A DNA stretch of 64,000 nt from an uncultured Oleiphilaceae bacterium (GTDB taxonomy: Bacteria > Pseudomonadota > Gammaproteobacteria > Pseudomonadales > Oleiphilaceae). Positions 6,661-15,735 of the stretch are shown here, one piece after another. The notes beneath the pieces are model-generated. The model had not been told where the DNA came from and made no database searches. It was given only the letters and a program-made list of their open reading frames with translations. Position numbers and translations under genes: made by a program. Position 1 is the stretch's first letter. Each line of letters opens with the position of its first letter. The stretch lies in NCBI GenBank assembly GCA_913060665.1, contig CAJXUY010000013.1:62001-126000 (forward strand). The letters run 5' to 3'.

Positions 6661-7200
6661 TTACTCCCCTGCTAATACTGCTTCTACTAACTGATCAGCC
6701 TCTTCACTGGCCCAGTCTCTATCACCTACCACTCTCGCTAACAGTTCGCCTTCTTTACCAATAATATAAGTAACCGGGAGCACGGATACTTCATAGGTAT
6801 TTCCAGCAGACTGTCCGTCCAAAGCAATAGGGAACGTCAGATCCATTTTATTAACTAAACTTTGAATCGCTTTTTCTTTACCTTCATCAAGGGATATCGC
6901 CACAACCGATACATTACTACCCAGATGTTTTTGTGAGAGTTTTTCTAAAGACGGCATCTCTATTCGACAAGGAATACAGTAGGTTGCCCAGAAATTCAGC
7001 ACTACTACTTTGCCCTTATAGTCAGACAGACTAATGGCCTTCTGATCCAGTGTGGTGAGCGAAAAGTCTGGCGCCTGTACCACCTGCTCTGGTTTCTTTG
7101 CTTTCATGTCGTCGTAGGCGGGGTTTGCCAACGCCGACAATGAAAAAAGGCCCAGCAAACTAATTGTTAGCAGCCGAACCATTGAGTGAGTGTTGATCAT
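6661..7200 (-). CDS. TlpA-like periplasmic thiol-disulfide oxidoreductase
   Basis: 179 residues: a signal peptide ending near ALA-NPA, then a thioredoxin fold with the active site WATYCIPCRIEMP around residues 70-80 and the cis-Pro segment VLPVTYII. The family reduces periplasmic disulfides, for example in cytochrome c or copper-centre assembly. Its ATG (7198-7200) overlaps the stop of the preceding lipoprotein gene in TAATG, so it is the last gene of a coupled operon that begins at 10263. Which partner it reduces is unknown; the preceding proteins are candidates. Confidence 0.88.
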   Translation of the reverse strand: MINTHSMVRLLTISLLGLFSLSALANPAYDDMKAKKPEQVVQAPDFSLTTLDQKAISLSDYKGKVVVLNFWATYCIPCRIEMPSLEKLSQKHLGSNVSVVAISLDEGKEKAIQSLVNKMDLTFPIALDGQSAGNTYEVSVLPVTYIIGKEGELLARVVGDRDWASEEADQLVEAVLAGE

Positions 7201-7724
7201 TATAGAGCCTCCAGTACTTCAACAAGGCGAGCACCATTTTTGTAGTCTTCATTCATCAGTATGTTATTTTGATCATCGATAACGACCGTCGTACCCATGG
7301 TGGCACTAAACTGGTCAATTAAAGACTGGTCACTATCGGCCAACACGGTCAACGCCGCATAACCGTTTGATACCTGAGAGTTACGTGATTGAGCCACCGT
7401 ACCCGAGACATAATCAATCATTAAAAATCGAACATTACGATGATTATCCATCACACTGCTGCGAAGATGACTCATATGGCTATCGCAAATAGGGCACCAC
7501 ATGGTGTAATAAAGCACCACTGCATCATTATTCATTAACTCTGTGCTAAGTTGAATCGTCTCACTCTCAGTGGTGAGTTCGATAAAATCCAATGCAGGCG
7601 CGGCGTTTTCACCTCCTGTTGACGTATCTGTTCTCAGGTCTTCACTGTCTGACGTTAAGTCATCCAGACAACCCGTAAGCGCAGTCAGGGCAATCGAAAT
7701 GCACAGCAGTTTAATAAAACGCAT
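7200..7724 (-). CDS. Thioredoxin-fold lipoprotein
   Basis: 174 residues. The leader ends in the lipobox LTGC (Cys19), followed by DD, so the protein is probably an inner-membrane lipoprotein facing the periplasm. The body resembles a redoxin: a strand AVVLYYTMWCPICDSHM with a CPIC active site near residues 76-79, and a VVIDDQNNIL strand in the second half. It overlaps the upstream beta-barrel gene by 14 bases and the downstream TlpA-like gene by one base. Two thioredoxin-fold proteins made together suggest a two-step electron relay (inference). Confidence 0.8.
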   Translation of the reverse strand: MRFIKLLCISIALTALTGCLDDLTSDSEDLRTDTSTGGENAAPALDFIELTTESETIQLSTELMNNDAVVLYYTMWCPICDSHMSHLRSSVMDNHRNVRFLMIDYVSGTVAQSRNSQVSNGYAALTVLADSDQSLIDQFSATMGTTVVIDDQNNILMNEDYKNGARLVEVLEAL

Positions 7725-8691
7725 AGCTAACCCCTAAGGTTAATATATCAGTGGTTGGGAAGTTTCTGCCTCGATCATCTTCTTTTAAGGCATGACTCAA
7801 TGTACCTTTAAAGACCCAGCGCAGGTCAGAAGTCGCATAGGCCGTAGTGAACGCGACAGACTGCTTTTTAAACTCTGTTAACGGGTCAGATACTCCATCG
7901 ATTTCACCCTCACCTTCCCTTAAGTCCGCCAGTGCTGCGGTAAAAGTCAGCGTATCAAGCTCTTCAAGAAAATAGGTATAGCCCATTGAAGCAGAGAGGA
8001 AGGTTCGATCCCCTAGGTTCTTTTTATAGGGGGCAACCGCGGCCCCGTATTCTTGGTTAACATCGCGCTCAAGGTACTTCCCATAGGACCCCTGCAATGT
8101 AACGGTGAACGGATAAACAGTTTTTTCAATCAGTAAGTTGGCGTCAAAGCGATATAGCCCTCGACCGGTGATATCAAAACTACTGGTGGCATCGTCACCA
8201 TAGGCTGACTTACCCGTTGGCAGGGTCAATGTTCCGCCAATATAAATAGCAGGCCTTAAATCGGCAATACTGTTCACCTGATAAACACAGGTCACTTGGT
8301 CAAAGGTTTCGTACCAAAAGCTGGCACTCATATCACCCATACCATTTTCTTTTGACGTAACGCCTGGATAAACATTGTCATTCCAGACATAGGGCAACGT
8401 CACACTCGCCTGCCAGTTATCGGCTATACGGTAGGCATAACCAAGATTCAAGCGATACTGGTTTAAATCTGCACCCGCTGGGTCTTTGGTATACTCGCCC
8501 TCTTGATTCCAGTACCCGTCATAATCTTCTATATCAAATGACGCATCGATCATTTGATTGCCAAACTTAGGCAGCACTAGAGAGGTGGCGTTGCCGCCGC
8601 CGCAACAGGAGGCTGCATAAGCGGTTGAGGAGGAGAACAATAACGCGCTGATAGACAGCGCGTTAGTGACCCATGTACGTCTAATACTCAT
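7711..8691 (-). CDS. Predicted outer-membrane beta-barrel protein with N-terminal CCGGG motif
   Basis: 326 residues. A signal peptide ending at TAYA-A is followed directly by SCCGGGN (residues 28-34), a paired-cysteine motif exposed at the mature N-terminus. The rest is a chain of about a dozen amphipathic beta strands with aromatic girdles (LNLGYAYRIADNWQASVTLPYVW, LTLGVSYAFY at the end), like the transporter/MetA-pathway-type barrels. The C-terminal aromatic residue fits recognition by the Bam complex. The adjacent cysteines could bind a thiophilic metal or be the substrate of the thioredoxin-fold proteins encoded next; that is inference. Gap to the preceding lipoprotein gene is 12 bp. Confidence 0.75.
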   Translation of the reverse strand: MSIRRTWVTNALSISALLFSSSTAYAASCCGGGNATSLVLPKFGNQMIDASFDIEDYDGYWNQEGEYTKDPAGADLNQYRLNLGYAYRIADNWQASVTLPYVWNDNVYPGVTSKENGMGDMSASFWYETFDQVTCVYQVNSIADLRPAIYIGGTLTLPTGKSAYGDDATSSFDITGRGLYRFDANLLIEKTVYPFTVTLQGSYGKYLERDVNQEYGAAVAPYKKNLGDRTFLSASMGYTYFLEELDTLTFTAALADLREGEGEIDGVSDPLTEFKKQSVAFTTAYATSDLRWVFKGTLSHALKEDDRGRNFPTTDILTLGVSYAFY

Positions 8692-8703
8692 GGGGAGGCC
8701 TAT

Positions 8704-10263
8704 TTACATGCTTTTTGGGGTGAGTTTGAAAGTGCCTGCTGGTTTTTGTTCACCGCCAACAGTCAACATTAGTTCTAAACTACCCTGCTCGCCGTCTGTT
8801 AAGTTATCTAGGTCAACCGTCCAAATACCATTTACACTAGACACAGCATCTTCTGAGCCTACTTTTAGAGTTACAACTTTTCCTGCTAAAAGTCCGATCT
8901 CAGCGCCATTTCCATTAACAGGAGGGAAGGCCATCATGCCATCCTGAGTGGCGAGAAAGAACTCCACTGTATGGTTTCCAGTGGTCCCCGTAACTGAGTG
9001 CTTATAAATGTAATAATTTCGAGCCGAGCTCTCTCCCATCATTACGACAGCATCTGCATCACTTGCATCGCCTGACAATTTTAATCGAGAAGTATCTTCC
9101 CCCATCGCCATCATAACTTTAGGGAAGAAGTGAACGCTTTCTGAGTCATGAGTAAATTTAAGGTCCCAATTCCCCATTACATCACCACTCGCCATCGCAG
9201 ATGCCATTAAGAAATAGATAGTACAGGTAGCTTCACCCTGATCATCTGTCGCAGTACAATCTACATAGGGAGTGCTGTGTACATGGCCTGCTGCCATAAA
9301 CATCATCGGCGTCATTTCGATTTCTTCGCCTACGACAGCTGAACCATCACTATTGTTAGTCACTTTTAATGTGTATTCAGCCTTACCTACTTCCGTCATC
9401 ATGGGAGGTGTTAGCTTAAATGTATAATTTTCACTAACCGCTGTACCGTTAAACTTGATCAAACCAACCTGACCCGTATTGAGACCCGATTTATTCTTGT
9501 CGTCATTAGCAAAATCTAACAGCGCCATTGCAAACTGACTCGCCATATCTGGGCGAACTGCACTACCGTTTAGTTGCACGGCTGCGGCTCCATTCATCCC
9601 ATCGACAGTTCCATCAACCAAATCTTCAGCTAAGGCTTCTAACAACGCAGCATGATCACCTTTATCCATATTAAGGTTTTTCAGTAATTGACTAAATGCA
9701 GCCGCTCTTACACCGGCTAGTTTAGCCTCTTCACTTGCGTCCGCATTGTCTTGAGTAGCATCTACTGGCGCGACGGAGCTATCTGGCAAATAGCCAAACG
9801 CAACTGTAAACGCAGCTTCAGCATCCGCTTTTGATAAACCATGCTTAGTCATCAATGTATTAAGAATAGAAGATGAAGGCGTCGCATGTATGGAAGGCGC
9901 CCCTGACAACGTATTAGCTTCAGCTAGAACAGATAGCTCTCCAGAAGTCGCTTGCCCGCCAGTGGCTTCGTCGGTATAGGTTCCGCCTGTTGCCATAAAG
10001 ACCAACTTGCTTGCTAAATTAGCATTTGGCACTGGTACCGTAAAACGACCACTCGCATTAGTCGAAACAGGCCCTGCGATGCGATTTCCGTTAGTATCCT
10101 GTACTTCAACTTGAGCACCTGAAACATAAGATGCAAACGCACTCCCTGATACATTGGTTGTCGATACTTCGCCATCTGAGCTAGAGCTAGACCCACAACC
10201 GACTAAAAAGGCTGAAGCAACAGCCGCTGCGACTGATTGGGAAAGCACTTTGAGCTTGAACAT
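8704..10263 (-). CDS. Met/His-rich surface or periplasmic lipoprotein
   Basis: 519 residues. The lipobox LVGC (Cys23) is followed by a serine linker and a carboxypeptidase-regulatory-like beta domain (about 35-95, VSGSAFASYVSGAQVEV). The middle is helical. From about residue 290 there are two Ig-like or FixH/YtkA-like domains unusually rich in methionine and histidine (EMTPMMFMAAGHVHS, KVMMAMGE, VVMMGE, DGMMAF). Met- and His-rich loops of this kind bind copper in periplasmic proteins, so a metal-handling role is plausible but unproven. It heads the operon that continues with the beta-barrel, the thioredoxin-fold lipoprotein and TlpA. I do not recognise a named family for the full length. Confidence 0.72.
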   Translation of the reverse strand: MFKLKVLSQSVAAAVASAFLVGCGSSSSSDGEVSTTNVSGSAFASYVSGAQVEVQDTNGNRIAGPVSTNASGRFTVPVPNANLASKLVFMATGGTYTDEATGGQATSGELSVLAEANTLSGAPSIHATPSSSILNTLMTKHGLSKADAEAAFTVAFGYLPDSSVAPVDATQDNADASEEAKLAGVRAAAFSQLLKNLNMDKGDHAALLEALAEDLVDGTVDGMNGAAAVQLNGSAVRPDMASQFAMALLDFANDDKNKSGLNTGQVGLIKFNGTAVSENYTFKLTPPMMTEVGKAEYTLKVTNNSDGSAVVGEEIEMTPMMFMAAGHVHSTPYVDCTATDDQGEATCTIYFLMASAMASGDVMGNWDLKFTHDSESVHFFPKVMMAMGEDTSRLKLSGDASDADAVVMMGESSARNYYIYKHSVTGTTGNHTVEFFLATQDGMMAFPPVNGNGAEIGLLAGKVVTLKVGSEDAVSSVNGIWTVDLDNLTDGEQGSLELMLTVGGEQKPAGTFKLTPKSM

Positions 10264-10567
10264 AATTAAACCTTCACTGAATTAATAATTTGGGAGACTG
10301 TATATTTTATGTGCGATAATTCGTTTGATAAGAGTCAATTAACACCAAGTAAAAATAGATATTAATCAAACAGATAGAGACTATTTTTTATTTTAGCCGA
10401 GTAGATTATCAGCTCCAACCTTGACCAAACAGTGACAAAGTGTCGCAGTTACTGAAAGAGAGGAAATAAAGTGATTGAGATCAAATTTGCTGACTCATCC
10501 CTTTTGTTTATGAATCCGCTTGGTAGCAAAATACCATGAGACAGAAAAATGCAGTGAGGGTGATAAA
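10264..10567. other. Intergenic region upstream of the Met-rich lipoprotein operon
   Basis: 304 bp without a gene. An imperfect dyad GTGACA-aa-GTGTCGC near 10431-10446 could be an operator for the leftward operon, but I see no consensus promoter I would stand behind. The rest is AT-rich. Confidence 0.3.
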
Positions 10568-11539
10568 TTACATTAGTGCATCTATATTCCTTTGAGCCTG
10601 CTTATTGCCTTGCATCGCTGACTTTTCAAACAACTCAAGCGCCTTCTTTTTATCTTTAGTCACTCCATTCCCTTTAAAATACATCACACCTAGGTTCAAT
10701 TGCGCATTTGAAACGCCTTGTTTGGAGGCAAGCTCATACCATTTAGCTGCCTCCTTAAAATCTTGAGGCACGCCCTCCCCCTTTTTATACATTAACCCTA
10801 AATTATATTGAGCCTCAGGGTAACCTTGTTCCGCTGATAAAAGATACCAACGTAGAGCCTCGGTAAAGTCTATATCGACCCCCTTCCCGTGCGCTAGCAT
10901 ATAGCCAAGATTATACTGGGCAACTGCAAGCCCTTGCTCTGCTGCAAGTTGATACCATTTTACAGCTTCTTCAAAATCGACTTTCGTTCCATTGCCATTC
11001 TCATAGATAACACCAAGATCGTATTGAGCGTGAACATAACCCTGCTCAGCGGATGCCCTAAGCCATTTAATCGCCTCTATATAATCTTGAGTTGCACCCA
11101 CTCCATTTAAATACATCTTCCCGAGGGAAAACTGGCCTCCCATATGTCCTCGCTCTGCCGACGCCTTAAACCAATTTAAAGACTCAGTATAGCTTTGAGT
11201 AGTTCCTATCCCTTTGGCATACATACTACCTAGTGTATATTGAGCAACGACATGCCCTTGCTCAGCCGCTTTAGCATACCACTTAAAAGACTCTTCATAG
11301 TTTTGAGGAACACCCTGCCCCTTAAAATACATAACACCAAGAAGTAGATGAGTACCGGCTACCCCTGCTTCGGAGAGATTAAGTAAAAGCCCGTGGGCTT
11401 TTTTATACTCTCCGGAATTATATGCAACGACAGCCTCCTCAACCTGAACTTCGTAATCAGCCTTATCTGCATATAATATTGATGGAAAACTCAACACCAG
11501 TATGACTAAACAACACTTTAATGGCCGCATATAACTCAT
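10568..11539 (-). CDS. Exported Sel1-repeat protein
   Basis: 323 residues from the ATG at 11537-11539, with AAGGG upstream. A signal peptide (to about residue 24) is followed by seven Sel1-like repeats of 36 residues, each with the AQYxLGxMYxxGxGV signature, ending at the C-terminus. Such solenoids mediate protein-protein contacts in the periplasm or outside the cell, without catalysis. It is monocistronic, about 150 bp after the SLC13-type gene. Partner unknown. Confidence 0.9.
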   Translation of the reverse strand: MSYMRPLKCCLVILVLSFPSILYADKADYEVQVEEAVVAYNSGEYKKAHGLLLNLSEAGVAGTHLLLGVMYFKGQGVPQNYEESFKWYAKAAEQGHVVAQYTLGSMYAKGIGTTQSYTESLNWFKASAERGHMGGQFSLGKMYLNGVGATQDYIEAIKWLRASAEQGYVHAQYDLGVIYENGNGTKVDFEEAVKWYQLAAEQGLAVAQYNLGYMLAHGKGVDIDFTEALRWYLLSAEQGYPEAQYNLGLMYKKGEGVPQDFKEAAKWYELASKQGVSNAQLNLGVMYFKGNGVTKDKKKALELFEKSAMQGNKQAQRNIDALM

Positions 11540-11687
11540 GAATTACCCTTTACTGTCTATTACGACATAATGATTATTAGCTAAACTTACACCACTACAA
11601 CCCTCATATTTGCTGTTGTGGTAACTGCTTTTTAGATGACTCTACTGTGACAGCATTTCTATCATCCAGCTTACAACACAGTCAATA

Positions 11688-13511
11688 TTAAACGGCATAA
11701 AACAACGGCACCATTATCAACACCACGGCTAACGCAATCAAAATCATCGGCGTACCTACTTTAAGAAAGTCTACAAATCGGTACTCGCCCGGCGCCATCA
11801 CCAACATATTAACCGGCGACGCAACAGGTGTTGCAAATGCGGTAGAGGCAGCAATCGCAACCGTCATTAACAATCCCATTTCTGACAAACCCAAATTATT
11901 GGCCATCACAATCGCCACCGGTGCCATCAATACCGTGGTAGCCGTATTAGATATAAATTGACTAAACAGACTAGTAATAACAAACAGGCCTGTAAGCACC
12001 ACTAATAGCGACTGCCCAGCCAACAACTCGGAGAGATAATCCGTCACTAACAACATCCCACCGGTTTTATCGAGTGCTAACGCCATCGGTAGCATGCCTG
12101 CAATCACCACTACGCTTGGCCAGTTCACCGAGGTATATGCTTGAGGCATGGTTAAACAGCCACTTAACACCATCGCTAAAGCGGTTAGCATAACCACCAC
12201 GACCGCCGAAAGGTTGGTAAAGGTGAGTGCTAATACCATGCAAGCCATAATGAATAGCGACCGCGTAGACTTATTTCGGTTAGGCGCCACACTTTCAAAC
12301 TCTTCAGGCACATGAAGCACCAAGAAGTCACTACCGATACTCTTTAAACTAGAAATCGAGTCCCAACCGCCAACTGCTAAAATGATATCCCCTATTTCGA
12401 GCCGCTCATCAAAAACGTCATCACTCAGTATCGTACCTTTGCGTTTAATGGCCGCAACGCTCAAGCCACTCCTACTGCGAACAGCCGCCTCTTTGATGGT
12501 TAAGCCAATAAGTCTTGAATCAGGCGCTAGCATCACCTCTGCAAGCCCTACCTCACGACTCAAGTGAATGTTATCGTCACTCCGCCAAGCGAGTAACTCA
12601 ACTCCACCAGGGGCAGCAAGCAAATTAATATCTATCGAATGCGCCATCACAAACAGTTCATCACCGGCAATAATACGGGTATTGGCTAAGACTTCTTTAA
12701 TCTCATTTTGCCCCGAGTCCTGGCTTCGGTAGGCCAACACTGTTACTCGATACTGGCTGCGCAAACGGGCTTCAGAGATCGTCATGCCCTTTAATGGGGA
12801 GTTTTCAGGTACGCGAACTCGATGAATCAACCCCTGAAGGTTATACTCTCCGATAAGATGCTCTAACGTTAATCTCGAATCAATAACAGGCAGGACAGTA
12901 CTATGCTTCAATTTTCCTAGATTGACGACCAACAAATACACCACACCGAGCACCAAAGTAACAAGGCCGAACGGTGCAAACTCAAAGAAGCCAAACCCTT
13001 GACCTGAGGCTTTCTGCAGCGCTTGTGACACCACAAGATTGGGTGGTGTACCGATTAGTGTTAACATTCCCCCCATCAGTGCGCCAAAGGCCAAGGGCAT
13101 CATAATCACTGATGGCGCAAGACCGAGACGTTTGCACATACTCAGCACAACCGGGATCAAGATAGCAACCGCGCCTGTCGAACTCATAAATGCCGATAAA
13201 AATGCAACGACTAACACGACCAGCACCAATGCCAACACTTTGTTGCCTTTAGATAGTTGAACTATTTTCTCACCCGCAAGCCCTGCTACGCCGGTTTTAA
13301 ACAGCGCATCACCCACTACAAACAAGCCTGCAATAAGAATAACTAAAGGGTCACCGAAGCCACTTAATGCCTCTCTAGGTGTCAATATACCAGTGATCGT
13401 AAGAGCTAAAATAGCCCCTAATGCCGTAATATCTAAACGTACCCACTCACTGGCAAAAAGTATGACCGTAAGCCCCAAAATGCCGTAGACTAGTCCTATT
13501 TCAAGGGTCAA
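11688..13511 (-). CDS. SLC13/DASS-type anion permease with two RCK-C (TrkA-C) domains
   Basis: 607 residues from a TTG at 13509-13511, selected because AAGGA lies 7 bases upstream. Two hydrophobic halves of about five to six helices each flank a soluble block (about 210-395) holding two TrkA-C-like domains (PLKGMTISEARLRSQYRVTV and RLIGLTIKEAAVRSRSGLSV). The SLC13 signatures are present in each half: GTPPNLVVSQAL near 155 and SNTATTVLMAPV near 520. The family exchanges sulfate, phosphate or dicarboxylates with sodium; substrate cannot be deduced. The RCK-C block suggests ligand-gated regulation. Confidence 0.9.
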   Translation of the reverse strand: MTLEIGLVYGILGLTVILFASEWVRLDITALGAILALTITGILTPREALSGFGDPLVILIAGLFVVGDALFKTGVAGLAGEKIVQLSKGNKVLALVLVVLVVAFLSAFMSSTGAVAILIPVVLSMCKRLGLAPSVIMMPLAFGALMGGMLTLIGTPPNLVVSQALQKASGQGFGFFEFAPFGLVTLVLGVVYLLVVNLGKLKHSTVLPVIDSRLTLEHLIGEYNLQGLIHRVRVPENSPLKGMTISEARLRSQYRVTVLAYRSQDSGQNEIKEVLANTRIIAGDELFVMAHSIDINLLAAPGGVELLAWRSDDNIHLSREVGLAEVMLAPDSRLIGLTIKEAAVRSRSGLSVAAIKRKGTILSDDVFDERLEIGDIILAVGGWDSISSLKSIGSDFLVLHVPEEFESVAPNRNKSTRSLFIMACMVLALTFTNLSAVVVVMLTALAMVLSGCLTMPQAYTSVNWPSVVVIAGMLPMALALDKTGGMLLVTDYLSELLAGQSLLVVLTGLFVITSLFSQFISNTATTVLMAPVAIVMANNLGLSEMGLLMTVAIAASTAFATPVASPVNMLVMAPGEYRFVDFLKVGTPMILIALAVVLIMVPLFYAV

Positions 13512-13624
13512 TGTGAATCCTTCTTATTATAATTCGACCAATAACAGTCAGTACGTTAGTTTAGGGTTAATGTATAACGAGTTGGGGTTAGAGTATACAG
13601 AGTAATGGTGACTCAACACTGTGA

Positions 13625-14614
13625 TCAAGTACCAAACCTTCTTCTGTATTCGTTCATCGTCATGCCAGTTTCTCGTTTAAACAGACGCCGAAACGAACTC
13701 ACATCTTCATAACCCGCATCCCAGATAATTGAACTAGGTGAGTTATTATTACTTTCTAACCGCTGCTTAACAAACTCCAGCCTTAAACGCTGTATGTAGT
13801 TTCCCGGGGAACCCCCTGTGGCGTTTTTAAAGCGTCGACAGAACTGGCGCTCACTGATGTTCATTCTACTCGCCAAATCACTTATCGATACCGCTCGTCG
13901 AAAGTGGACCTCCAGCCATTCTTGAATATCTTTAATGGCACTATCACCGTGTTTTTTATCAGGTAAAAAGAGTCTAAATGGCGACTGAAGCCCTTTCTCT
14001 GGCTCCACCATCATCAGCTTCGATGTGGCCATTGCCAATTCACGATTTACAAACTTCTCAATCAGATAGAGAACAATATGCTGAATAGCATAGGCCCCAC
14101 CCAAGCTAATAATATCACCATGATCAAATAGCATTTCCTTAGCGTTAAACCGCTCACTCGGAAACGCTTGTGACAGCACAGGTTCACTTATCCAGTGGCA
14201 GGTTAACGGCCTTCCTTGAGCGATACCTGAGCCCGCTAAAAAGATATTTCCGGTACAAGCGCCACAAATCACGGCCCCTGCGAGGTGCCAGTTACGAATT
14301 AACTGAAACCAGCTATGATAACGCGCTAGCTGTTCGTCCATTCTATCTGACCGAAAAACCGACTCGACAGTTCCTGGCACTATGACCAAATCAGGAACCT
14401 CAATATTGTCAGGGTTTACCAACGGCCCAACAATATAACCGTTTGATGCACGATACTGCTGATCAAACCCAACCAGCGATATATTGAACACATCAAAGCT
14501 GTTTTTTAAGAGCTTTCCATTGCAATAATTCGACGCAAGCAGCATATCGACTACTGAAAAAACTGACGAGGCATGACACCTTTCAGTCACAACAACTGCG
14601 ATATTTATTCCCAT
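13625..14614 (-). CDS. GlxA-family transcriptional regulator (DJ-1/PfpI domain plus AraC helix-turn-helix)
   Basis: 329 residues. Residues 1-190 form a DJ-1/PfpI-like fold with the nucleophile-elbow-like segment GAVICGACTGNIFLAGSG. Residues about 225-325 are an AraC DNA-binding domain with two helix-turn-helices (ISDLASRMNISERQFCRRFK and IIWDAGYEDVSSFRRLFKRE). Members act as activators sensing small metabolites such as glycine betaine derivatives or amides; the ligand here is unknown. AAGGTGGG precedes the ATG. Divergent from the solute-binding-like gene at 14849, which might be a target. Confidence 0.9.
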   Translation of the reverse strand: MGINIAVVVTERCHASSVFSVVDMLLASNYCNGKLLKNSFDVFNISLVGFDQQYRASNGYIVGPLVNPDNIEVPDLVIVPGTVESVFRSDRMDEQLARYHSWFQLIRNWHLAGAVICGACTGNIFLAGSGIAQGRPLTCHWISEPVLSQAFPSERFNAKEMLFDHGDIISLGGAYAIQHIVLYLIEKFVNRELAMATSKLMMVEPEKGLQSPFRLFLPDKKHGDSAIKDIQEWLEVHFRRAVSISDLASRMNISERQFCRRFKNATGGSPGNYIQRLRLEFVKQRLESNNNSPSSIIWDAGYEDVSSFRRLFKRETGMTMNEYRRRFGT

Positions 14615-14848
14615 AACCCACCTTCTTTCTTATTTTTGTTCGCTGCTTAGCTTTTATAGCATCTCATTGAGACAATAAAACGATTCTGAAGATAATAGTA
14701 TAGGCAATACTGGCATTTATATGGCTATTACTGTCATTATTTGACAGCTATATTGTATTCAATGACGGGGCAGTTTTATAAAATAAGCCTACGTTTAAGC
14801 AACCGGCGGCTCCTAAAGGTTGCCTAAAAATATGAGACATTATTATCA

Positions 14849-15709
14849 ATGAGGCAATTTTCAATACTTCGCCGGCGCTTTGTTATTCGTCTATTCTGTT
14901 TCTTCGTATTGGTAACGAGCCTTCTCCCGCTCCTGTCAAACGCAGAGAGCGTCACTACATTGAAAATCGCGTTCAATGATTTTCCGCCTTATGCAATAAA
15001 GAAAGGTTATAACTTTCAACCCCATAACGATCAGGAATGCCATTATAAGGCTCATATAGGATATGGCATTGACCCCGATTTTCTAATATCAGTGCTAGAG
15101 AATGCAGGAATTTCATATGAGCTGATTTTTCTTCCCTACTCAAGAATAAAGTTCATGCTGAGCAAAGGTACAATCGATGCGTCAGCCGGTTTTTTCTATG
15201 TAGAGAGGAATGGCCAACCCAAATACCGCTATACCCTTTACGATATTGGTGGCGAAACCCTTTTGTATGCAAAAAACAAACAAGCTGACAGACTGACAGA
15301 GTTAGAACTACTCCTCTCTCTTAAATTAGCCATTGTAAGAGACAATACGTTTCATAATAAAGACCTAGACAACTGGATTTATGAGTCAAAACGATTAAAG
15401 CCAACACTGTTAGCCAATGACTATGTACAACTTTTTCGCCAATTAGACGCCGATAGAGTGGATGTTATTGCAGTTAATAGTGTTGTAGGTGACTATATGA
15501 TGAAAACTCTCAACTTAACTGGCATCAAGGCTAGCCCTCTACGCTTAAAGTACGGCGAAGACCCCCTCTCTGATGGGATACATATCGCCATGAGAAGAGG
15601 AACACCGGACAATATATTTGATCGTGTCGATGCCAGTGCCAAATCACTCATTGAACAAGGCGCCTTTAAATGTATTCAAAAAAAATACGGTGTTATGTCT
15701 AATTACTAA
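14849..15709 (+). CDS. Periplasmic solute-binding-like protein (SBP_bac_3 type)
   Basis: 286 residues. A long Arg-rich leader with a hydrophobic core (to about residue 32, SNAES) exports it. The mature part follows the amino-acid-binding-protein plan: KIAFNDFPPYAIKKG at the start, YSRIKFMLSKGTIDASAG in lobe 1, and a closing CIQKKYG. No ABC permease or ATPase is nearby, so it is an orphan, as are the similar proteins at 24182 and 61116. Such orphans can serve as receptors for sensor proteins. The RBS is weak. Confidence 0.8.
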   Translation: MRQFSILRRRFVIRLFCFFVLVTSLLPLLSNAESVTTLKIAFNDFPPYAIKKGYNFQPHNDQECHYKAHIGYGIDPDFLISVLENAGISYELIFLPYSRIKFMLSKGTIDASAGFFYVERNGQPKYRYTLYDIGGETLLYAKNKQADRLTELELLLSLKLAIVRDNTFHNKDLDNWIYESKRLKPTLLANDYVQLFRQLDADRVDVIAVNSVVGDYMMKTLNLTGIKASPLRLKYGEDPLSDGIHIAMRRGTPDNIFDRVDASAKSLIEQGAFKCIQKKYGVMSNY

Positions 15710-15735
15710 CCCATAAGAATGACAGACCTCACCCG

